Assembly (NCBI GenBank): GCA_023485865.1
Contig: JAMCZC010000035.1
Location: 1 to 44,131, forward strand
DNA: 44,131 bases
Direction: 5' to 3'
From: Patescibacteria group bacterium
GTDB taxonomy: Bacteria > Patescibacteriota > Microgenomatia > Levybacterales > UBA12049
Numbering within the stretch: position 1 is the stretch's first letter; the number at the start of each line of letters is the position of its first letter. Of the stretch, positions 18,974-25,275 are shown in pieces. The notes beneath the pieces were generated by a model, which saw nothing but the letters and a program-made list of their open reading frames with translations, had not been told where the DNA came from and ran no database searches. The translations under genes and the position numbers were made by a program.

Positions 18974-20425
18974 CTAGAAAGTAGCTGTCGCAACGTAAGT
19001 TACGACGCTATAATAAGTTCCTGCCGGAATTGTTACATCAACAGCGCCTGCATATTCGACCGATGTCAATCCCGCTCCTACGCCTCCTGTTGCTGCGGTG
19101 TTACCAATCGGTCCGGTAGACGCAGAAGCTAAGGTTACAGCTGTTGATTGCGTCGGCCAGCCGTATTTTGCGCCGGTTCCACCGCCTGTTGCGTCATTTC
19201 TTGTTGTTGTATACCAGATTGACGTCACGTTGAGCCCGCAAGGGTGGATGCCAAACCACGGTACATTAATTGTCATTGCCGTAGGTGTAGTGCTATCGGG
19301 AATCCAGATCCCTGTGGCCGGGTTTACAAGGTGTCCCGAAGAGGTTGCTGTAAGAGTATAGCCGCCGCTGGCATTGGTGCTAATAGTTATAAGCTGGGCG
19401 GAGATATTGATTGTTGAGGTGTTAAGAATTCCTAAGTTAATCGTTGTTGCCGTTGAAGCAATTCCGGAGTTAACAGATTCGGTATTTGTACAGCCGGTTG
19501 TGTTCCCGGTATTAATAGCGCCCGATACGGGAGCGATGGTAAAAGTAAGAGTCGGGTCAACAGTTGCCTGAACCTGCACCGATTCTATAGTTCCAATCGT
19601 AGCCTTTGCGCTGTCTAGCGTTACACTGTTGTTGTCTTGAGTCTGAATAGAAATTTTCCAGTTATCTGCAGTTCCGGCGGCTGCTGATTTTGTCGGGTTG
19701 ATAAGCCTAGGGGAATTAGTCGTGCAGCTTGTTTCGTTGCTGGAGCTATCAGCACAGCCAATAAGAAAAGTTATCACTGTGCCTCCAACTACTGAACCTC
19801 CCGCATCAACAGTGCAAGTAATTGTTGGCGTTTGTCCTGAAGTAGCAATTGCAAAAGTGCATGTTCTTGTCCCGTCAAGCTTATAAGAAATATTGCTTGC
19901 GGAGTTTGCAGTGGTAAGACCATTAAACGAAAAGGTCGTAGCAGATGGAGATGCCGTTGTTACGGCAGTGCCTGGAAAAGTAAGTACTATTTTTCCGCTT
20001 GCCGGAACGGTAGAAATCGTTGTGAACTGAATTTTATGCGTTGTTGTAATGGCGGTTGTTATCGGATCTCCTGCGTGGTGGGTATTTGCTGCCGTATTGG
20101 TAAAGTAGACGATTCTTTGATTGGAAGAAGGTGTGTTTGCGGCAGACATTGAGGCAACATTAACCGTGTTTAAAGTTTCTCCGGTATCCGGCCAAAGAAC
20201 AGCAGAGTCCGATGCTAAAAAAATGGAGCCATTGTCATTTATAGTTACCTGTCCGGCAGAAGCAGCCTGATTAGATGTCAAAGGTGCGGAAGCGGATGGG
20301 CGGGAAGTGGTGATAGTGTCAGAAACGCTCGTTAGGGAAGCTGCCCTGGCTTTTTGCACAAAAAAACCCCCGGTCAGGAGAAAGAAAATCAAAATGAACA
20401 CAAGCCTACGAATAGTAATTGCCAT
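18974..20425 (-). CDS. Secreted coat-like beta-sandwich protein
   Basis: 483 residues with a classical signal peptide (LVFILIFFLLTGGFFVQKARA). The mature part is Ser/Thr/Gly-rich. An early region contains VSASGKIVLTF-type beta strands (HKIQFTTISTVPASGKIVLT), and the last about 180 residues (NLGILNTSTINISAQL, GGYTLTATSSGHLV, IPAGTYYSVVTYVATATF) resemble WxL- or spore-coat-U-like beta domains. Its end aligns by eye with the end of the 249-residue protein at 23656-24405 (AAGLYTNVINYIATPSF). It precedes a DUF916-like gene by 56 bp on the same strand, and a TTGACA box lies at 20486-20491. Inferred: a surface-layer or matrix protein held by its DUF916-like neighbour. No WxL tripeptide is evident. 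Confidence 0.6.
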   Translation of the reverse strand: MAITIRRLVFILIFFLLTGGFFVQKARAASLTSVSDTITTSRPSASAPLTSNQAASAGQVTINDNGSIFLASDSAVLWPDTGETLNTVNVASMSAANTPSSNQRIVYFTNTAANTHHAGDPITTAITTTHKIQFTTISTVPASGKIVLTFPGTAVTTASPSATTFSFNGLTTANSASNISYKLDGTRTCTFAIATSGQTPTITCTVDAGGSVVGGTVITFLIGCADSSSNETSCTTNSPRLINPTKSAAAGTADNWKISIQTQDNNSVTLDSAKATIGTIESVQVQATVDPTLTFTIAPVSGAINTGNTTGCTNTESVNSGIASTATTINLGILNTSTINISAQLITISTNASGGYTLTATSSGHLVNPATGIWIPDSTTPTAMTINVPWFGIHPCGLNVTSIWYTTTRNDATGGGTGAKYGWPTQSTAVTLASASTGPIGNTAATGGVGAGLTSVEYAGAVDVTIPAGTYYSVVTYVATATF

Positions 20426-20487
20426 TTTTCATAGCACCGGAACGACAGTACTAATACTATATATATTGAGGAAATTTTTAATACTTG

Positions 20488-20560
20488 TCAAGTGCCAGTC
20501 TGGCCTTTATTGGTAGTTTTTTTAATTCTTATTGCTATTACTAGTATAACAGAAGGTTTT
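20488..20560 (-). pseudogene. Remnant C-terminal tail of a DUF916-like gene
   Basis: The minus-strand reading SVILVIAIRIKKTTNKGQTG-stop resembles the last residues of the protein at 22542-23591 (IIILIITAIIIRVKKTANKV-stop), and both are followed by a TTGACA box. No start or body is present; the beta-propeller gene occupies the space upstream. Inferred: a relic left when a tandem copy was replaced. Confidence 0.4.
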
Positions 20561-20576
20561 GATATTCTATGGATAA

Positions 20577-22493
20577 TTATTTTAAAGATATTGTTGAGGT
20601 ATAAAAGCTTCCGTCACTTAAAGTTGCTTTTAGCTGGTAAGTTCCAGGGCTTCCAAGAGGTGGGTTTTGGGTAGATAAATTGTAAATATAAATGTTGTTT
20701 GTCGAATCATATCTAAACTGGTTTCCAGTGTCAGCATTACTTGTTGACGTTGTTGCTTCGTCTGTCCCTACAATACCGTCCGTTATTTTTGCAACATAAA
20801 GATAAACAGTTGCATTGCTAATAATATTCCCGTTGTAGTTAGTTAATTGAAATTTAATTGGTATTGTCCCTCCGGTTTTAAAAACTTTATTATCTCCTAA
20901 AGGCGGAAGGAATCCTCCAAAATTGTAATGGACGTAGTAGATAACAGTTTTTGTTGCAGTATTTCCGGCTTTATCTGCTGCAGAAACCATAAAACTATGC
21001 GCACCAACAGTGCCAGTATCAATGTTTTGTCCGCTAGGAACTGTTCCAGTCGAGGATGCAACTCCTGATAAATTGTCTGTTGTTGACCAAACAGCCGTTA
21101 TAGGTTGATTTAAAATATAAGAATTTCCATCAATAGGGGAATTAATTATAATTGTTGGAGGAGTTTTATCAATTTTGAGAGTATAAGTATTAGTTTGTTC
21201 TACATTCCCCGCAATATCCACCGACCAATAAGTTATTGTATTCGTTCCTTCATTTGAAATTGTAAAGCTTGTAGAATTTCCCGATATTACCTGTTCGACT
21301 CCTCCGTTAATTGTATAATGTATCTCCTTTACTCCTGAACCGCCATTATTATCTGTTGCATTTAAAGTTACATTTACATCCGTAAAATTCCACCCATTTA
21401 CATCCTGTTGGGGATTTTGAGTAAGGTTAGTTACTGGAGGAATTGAATCAACAATGTCGTTAAAGACATTTAAATTACCAGAAGTAGCATCTCTTACATA
21501 AATTAAGCCGGTAGCTGAATTTACCACTACATTCCACGGAGAGGATGTATGGGGATCAGCGAACTCAATGGGATCATTTATTGCTCCGTCTACCACTGCT
21601 ATTACTGCATTGCTGTTTGTATAAGTTTGAAAATCTGATATATAAATTCTATTGGTTGAAGTGTTAATATCCATACCAGCACTATAAAAACCCACATTTG
21701 TAGTTTTAACAACGGAGTTAGTTGACATATTTATTATATTAAGTTCATCTGCCAGCCAGCTATTAGAATACAAAAGATTAGTGTTGGGATTCAAAACTAA
21801 AACACTTGGTGTCTGACTAACCGGTATTTCGGTAGTTATCGTGTTAGAAATTGTATCAACTACTCCAATACGCCCAGAGTTCCAGGCTCCTAAATAAAGG
21901 GCATTTGTATTAGCATTTAATGCCATAGATGGAACTGAAGCTGCCGACGAAGAAGTTATGGTTGTTAATATTTGATTAGAGTTACCATCTACTACAAATA
22001 CTGTTCCTCCAAGACGGTAATAAATAGTATTGTTATTAGAATTTATAACAAGATATGAGTCACCTTGTGTTCCTACGGGATTTGTGGTAGTTGATTGGAT
22101 TATAGCATATGTGTTTCCATCTATAGAGATTAAATGTTGCGCACCAGCGGTTCCTACGTATATGGTATTAGTTACCTGGTTAAAAGCAATTGAGGAAGTA
22201 GATTCACCTAAGACTGGCCCATGAAGAGGAATTGACGCTATGGTAGAATTGTCATTCAAATTTATTACCTGTACAGTGTCATAGCCGGTCAATACATACA
22301 TTTTATTTGTTGCTTTATTTATTGTCATAGATCTGACACCTCCGAAATTTTCAAAATGAATACTCTGAAGATATTGCATTGAGGCATATGATTTGAGAGG
22401 AAAAGAAGATGCTAGAATAATAAAAAAAATAAAAAAAACTGAAACTCCAATGAGGAAATATATAGAAGAAGAAAACTGTTTTCTTGTCCTCAT
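20577..22493 (-). CDS. Secreted beta-propeller (YVTN-type) protein with Ig-like domains
   Basis: 638 residues from ATG 22493. The frame extends to a TTG at 22526, but that region overlaps the promoter. Membrane or signal segment at about 10-32 (FLIGVSVFFIFFIILASSF). Residues about 40-350 are repeated blades with NKIYVGT-like strands (MTINKATNKMYVLTGYDTV, NTIYVGTAGAQHLISIDG), as in YVTN/YncE-like propellers. Two Ig-like repeats follow with DNNGGSGVKEIHYTING and DNLSGVASSTGTVP, then a C-terminal beta domain (FKTGGTIPIKFQLTNYNG). Probably surface-exposed or released; no sortase motif or C-terminal anchor is visible. It separates two coat/DUF916-like pairs and has its own promoter. Confidence 0.7.
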   Translation of the reverse strand: MRTRKQFSSSIYFLIGVSVFFIFFIILASSFPLKSYASMQYLQSIHFENFGGVRSMTINKATNKMYVLTGYDTVQVINLNDNSTIASIPLHGPVLGESTSSIAFNQVTNTIYVGTAGAQHLISIDGNTYAIIQSTTTNPVGTQGDSYLVINSNNNTIYYRLGGTVFVVDGNSNQILTTITSSSAASVPSMALNANTNALYLGAWNSGRIGVVDTISNTITTEIPVSQTPSVLVLNPNTNLLYSNSWLADELNIINMSTNSVVKTTNVGFYSAGMDINTSTNRIYISDFQTYTNSNAVIAVVDGAINDPIEFADPHTSSPWNVVVNSATGLIYVRDATSGNLNVFNDIVDSIPPVTNLTQNPQQDVNGWNFTDVNVTLNATDNNGGSGVKEIHYTINGGVEQVISGNSTSFTISNEGTNTITYWSVDIAGNVEQTNTYTLKIDKTPPTIIINSPIDGNSYILNQPITAVWSTTDNLSGVASSTGTVPSGQNIDTGTVGAHSFMVSAADKAGNTATKTVIYYVHYNFGGFLPPLGDNKVFKTGGTIPIKFQLTNYNGNIISNATVYLYVAKITDGIVGTDEATTSTSNADTGNQFRYDSTNNIYIYNLSTQNPPLGSPGTYQLKATLSDGSFYTSTISLK

Positions 22494-22503
22494 ATTAAAT
22501 TTA

Positions 22504-22533
22504 ATAATAGAGCGCTTCTGATACAATTGTCAA
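22504..22533 (-). promoter_or_regulatory. Promoter of the beta-propeller gene
   Basis: TTGACA at 22528-22533, an 18-bp spacer and TATTAT at 22504-22509 (minus strand). The -10 box ends 10 nt before the ATG at 22493, so the transcript would be nearly leaderless. Confidence 0.6.
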
Positions 22534-22541
22534 GATCCAAT

Positions 22542-23591
22542 TCAGACTTTATTGGCGGTTTTTTTAACTCTTATGATAATTGCCGTAATAATCAATATTA
22601 TGATTAAAATTCCAAACAAAGTTTCGGTTGGAAAAGCATAGAAACTGACAGTTCTTCTATAAAGAGGGCCTTGGTCGGAGAGAGCGATGGTTAGAGTCGC
22701 GGTATATGGTCCAAAAAGAAAGGTTTCGGGCCAGACGGCGGCAGGGGACTTAAGACTCAAGACGTAAGACTTAAAAGAGGCGGGGGTGGTAGCGGTTGGA
22801 GATTGCAAAGAGTCGGGGATAGAGCGGACGGACTGGGATAAAATATTCACAGGCAGTAAATCTACATTTCCCACGGTTTGTCCAAACATGTTTTTGATTA
22901 GGATATTGCCTTTGGTGGTTATAAAATGGTCGCTTGTATTCCTAACCCGCACCGTAAAAGGCACAGGGCCGCTTGGGACAAAAAGAGGCGCCGAAAACTC
23001 TTCAATGTTTCCTTGGGTCATACCTTTGGGGCCAACCGAAAGCAATACGTTTGTGGCTATTCCGGCAGCTTGGCCGGACACATTTGCAGTTTTCGCAGGC
23101 TGATTACTGGATATAAAAACAATTGAAAAATAATAATCTCCCAAAGGTTCTCCTTGAGGGAGCGCAATTTCAAGCATTAATTCTTTTTTCTGTCCGGGGG
23201 AAAGAGTTATAGAGTCAATAGAGGTGTCTTGGTCAAGAATTTGCATTTTGTCAAAGATAAAAGGATCGACGTAGCTAAAATCCGATAAATAGGTGACCTG
23301 ACCGTTTTCGCTGTCGGAAGCTGTAAAAGGTTTTATACCGATTCGTAAATCAACGGGATCATTTCCTAAATTTTCGATTAAAATTTTTGATTTTATGTCT
23401 GTCGGCGGCGTTGCCTGGATTTGCAGGATGGGAGGAAAAACACCCAGTGAAACCTGCGCTTGCGCAGCAGGCGCAAAAATAAGCAAATAAGCAAATAAGC
23501 CAACCAATAAGCAAATAAGCAAATAAGCAAATGACAAATGAATGTTTAAATGTCTGAATGAATTAATTTGGTAATTTTTTGATTTAATCAT
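22542..23591 (-). CDS. DUF916-like (WxL-interacting-protein-like) anchored surface protein, second copy
   Basis: 349 residues. The leader MIKSKNYQINSFRHLNIHLS is the same as in the copy at 17862-18917 because both come from the same repeat element. The signal core FAYLLICLLVGLFAYLLIF ends at AAQAQ. Residues about 45-200 (SLGVFPPILQIQATPPTDIK, LENLGNDPVDLRIGIKPF-like strands, LPQGEPLGDYYFSIVFIS) follow the DUF916 pattern, a second beta domain carries VRVRNTSDHFITTKGNILIK, and a C-terminal membrane segment (LFGILIIILIITAIIIRV) has a short basic tail. It lies 64 bp downstream of the 249-residue coat-like gene. Inferred: membrane-anchored partner of that protein. Confidence 0.7.
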   Translation of the reverse strand: MIKSKNYQINSFRHLNIHLSFAYLLICLLVGLFAYLLIFAPAAQAQVSLGVFPPILQIQATPPTDIKSKILIENLGNDPVDLRIGIKPFTASDSENGQVTYLSDFSYVDPFIFDKMQILDQDTSIDSITLSPGQKKELMLEIALPQGEPLGDYYFSIVFISSNQPAKTANVSGQAAGIATNVLLSVGPKGMTQGNIEEFSAPLFVPSGPVPFTVRVRNTSDHFITTKGNILIKNMFGQTVGNVDLLPVNILSQSVRSIPDSLQSPTATTPASFKSYVLSLKSPAAVWPETFLFGPYTATLTIALSDQGPLYRRTVSFYAFPTETLFGILIIILIITAIIIRVKKTANKV

Positions 23592-23646
23592 TTATAAATT
23601 TATTTGCATATTTATCATTTGCATATTTGAAATTTGTAATTTGAAA
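23475..23646. repeat. Hairpin element A5, encoding a start codon and signal peptide
   Basis: Contains AATAAGCAAATAAGC tandem octamers (23480-23530) and a segment identical by eye to element A4. On the minus strand it provides the ATG at 23591 and the FAYLLICLL core. A small GC palindrome (CTGCGC-tt-GCGCAG, 23454-23467) marks the cleavage region. Confidence 0.8.
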
Positions 23647-23655
23647 TTCCTTCTT

Positions 23656-24405
23656 TCAGAAGGATGGTGTTGCGATATAGTTTATAACATTTGTATATAA
23701 TCCTGCCGCCTGGCTGTTTGAAATATTTAATTTATAGGTAATTTGCGCTTGTCTTCCTCTGCCGACATTTACAGAGCTCATAACTGTTACTGCCGAAGGC
23801 GAAGCCGCAAAAGGTTTATAAAAGTCGGTATGTCCGGTGAATTGAGAGTCGCAATCGGTCCCTGAAAGATTGTCACATCTATATCCAAATCCAAAAGTAT
23901 TAGGATCATTCCATAAAGCCGCGGTTGTAGTGTTGCAGGCACCGCTGTTGCAAGCGGTATCGGGAATCATTTGGCCGGATGAAGCGACCAGCAGAGCATG
24001 GTTTTCAGACGCTGTTACCGTATAGCCAAAAGCAGAACCGTTGGAAACGGTTAAATTATTGCTTCGTGTTACGGCAATAGTCGGACTAATCGTTCCAAAA
24101 TCAATATTTGTTTGCGAAATACTAAATGAGAAGGGAATAATGGACTTGATGTATTGAAAACCGGCCCGTACTTTAAAATTTGTGCCTGTATAAAGCCCCG
24201 GAGCTGTTTGGCCGACCGTAAGGTTTAAGGTAAATCCTCCGGTTGTAGTTTTCCCCGCCGCAGTATTAAAATTGCCAAAACGCAGTATAAAGTTTGCGTT
24301 TGACATAGTTTGAGCGGCAACGCCGCTCAAACTTAATAAGCAAATAAGCAAATAAGCAAATAACCCAATAAAAAGAGAACGTTTAAATGACAAAAATTTA
24401 TTCAT
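23656..24405 (-). CDS. Secreted coat-like beta-sandwich protein, short form
   Basis: 249 residues. The signal peptide SLFIGLFAYLLICLLSLSG is encoded by a hairpin element and ends near VAAQ, where a 12-bp perfect palindrome lies (24307-24333). The mature protein has two beta-rich parts: ANFILRFGNFNTAAGKTTTG with GFTLNLTVGQT, and INLDFGTISP-type strands leading to the C terminus AAGLYTNVINYIATPSF. Six cysteines lie mid-chain (SGACNTT, GYRCDNLSGTDCD), unusual for the neighbours and compatible with the VKOR/DsbA system elsewhere in the window. It is paralogous to the C-terminal half of the 483-residue protein and is paired with the following DUF916-like gene. Confidence 0.6.
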   Translation of the reverse strand: MNKFLSFKRSLFIGLFAYLLICLLSLSGVAAQTMSNANFILRFGNFNTAAGKTTTGGFTLNLTVGQTAPGLYTGTNFKVRAGFQYIKSIIPFSFSISQTNIDFGTISPTIAVTRSNNLTVSNGSAFGYTVTASENHALLVASSGQMIPDTACNSGACNTTTAALWNDPNTFGFGYRCDNLSGTDCDSQFTGHTDFYKPFAASPSAVTVMSSVNVGRGRQAQITYKLNISNSQAAGLYTNVINYIATPSF

Positions 24406-24462
24406 TTAGTAATTCGATTATTGATTTGCATATTTGTCATTTGTAGTATTTGTTTATTTTTT
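24307..24462. repeat. Hairpin element A6 plus 12-bp GC palindrome
   Basis: AATAAGCAAATAAGCAAAT octamers (24335-24362) and the complementary arm (24420-24462) overlap the gene start at 24405. A perfect 12-bp stem (AGTTTGAGCGGC at 24307-24318, complement at 24322-24333) lies in frame at the signal-peptide cleavage region. Confidence 0.75.
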
Positions 24463-25089
24463 CGACTCTTCTCTTAGGTCTTCTGTTTCTTCCAAAATTT
24501 CATTTAATTTTTGCACATCCTGCTCTTTCAAATTAGCTTTTTCATCTTTTATTACCTCCTCAACGTCTTCGGAAATCGTGTCGGCGGCCTCTTTTGTCCG
24601 TTCTTCTAAAGCCTCAATATCGGCTTCTTCCTTATCCGACTTTCTGTATTCTCTGCCGAAAAAATAGACCAGGGGAGAAATAAGAAGGAGCGACCCGACT
24701 TTTATAAAATTACCAAAAGCGTCTCCTCTTAAAGCATCCGGCAAAAATACCAAAACCGCGCCCACTATAAAAATAAAAATAGCCGGAGGTTCAAAAACAA
24801 AAGCAATTCCAAAACCCAAAAAGTATAAAAGAAAGAAAAGGCTCGAGGAAATGCTTCCGGTTGCAAAGACCAAAAGCAGAATAATCGTGTTTAAAATGAA
24901 AATTCCCCAGGGCCCCTCGCCGCCCATTGTTAAAAATCCCTGGCCTTTCCTTCGGGCAGAGATTATTAGATATACAACAACCAGGACGCCTAATATCTGA
25001 ACAGTGTAGCCGGAAAGCGGTGTATTTTGCCAAACAAAAACCAATACAAAAGATAAAATTAAAACCAGGGCTTGGAGAATGAACCTCAT
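24454..25089 (-). CDS. Integral membrane protein with C-terminal coiled coil
   Basis: 211 residues from ATG 25089; the frame opens at a TTG two codons earlier. Five or so hydrophobic segments fill residues 1-145 (FILQALVLILSFVLVFVW, ILGVLVVVYLIIS, IFILNTIILLLVF, SLFFLLYFLGFGIAFVF, IFIFIVGAVLVFL). A highly charged helical tail (KEEADIEALEERTKEAAD ... NEILEETEDLREESKK) follows and is probably a cytoplasmic coiled coil. I do not recognise a family. It is the first gene of the minus-strand surface cluster, divergent from leuS, so it may be a membrane accessory of that cluster; this is inference from position only. Confidence 0.6.
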   Translation of the reverse strand: MRFILQALVLILSFVLVFVWQNTPLSGYTVQILGVLVVVYLIISARRKGQGFLTMGGEGPWGIFILNTIILLLVFATGSISSSLFFLLYFLGFGIAFVFEPPAIFIFIVGAVLVFLPDALRGDAFGNFIKVGSLLLISPLVYFFGREYRKSDKEEADIEALEERTKEAADTISEDVEEVIKDEKANLKEQDVQKLNEILEETEDLREESKK

Positions 25090-25171
25090 ACACAATAATC
25101 GTAATCAATTTAGTTTTATAATTCAAGTATAGTTTGTCTGTTTATGGAAAAATTGCTATACTCACGTTAAG

Positions 25172-25177
25172 TATAAT
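25172..25177 (+). promoter_or_regulatory. Possible -10 box upstream of leuS
   Basis: TATAAT at 25172-25177, immediately before a family B repeat. No good -35 box at 16-18 bp, so this is a tentative call. It would give a leader of about 60 nt made entirely of repeat sequence. Confidence 0.3.
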
Positions 25178-25275
25178 TTAAAATTTCAAATTATAAATTT
25201 CTAATCAAATCTAAATGTTAAAATTTCAAAATTTAAAATTCAATGAAAATTAAAAATTTAAAATTTAAAATTAAA
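25178..25275. repeat. Family B AT-rich element before and inside the leuS start
   Basis: AAATTTCAAATT-type heptamers on both sides of a core AATCAAATCTAAATGTT. It continues through the leuS start codon, so LeuRS begins MKIKNLKFKIK. The same core occurs at 27892-27992 and 42957-43062. Confidence 0.6.

Noticed and set aside
20486-20491. TTGACA as a complete promoter for the 483-residue secreted protein
   Set aside because: No convincing -10 box lies at 16-18 bp; only TATATA-like boxes at longer spacing, so it is noted in the gene entry and not called.
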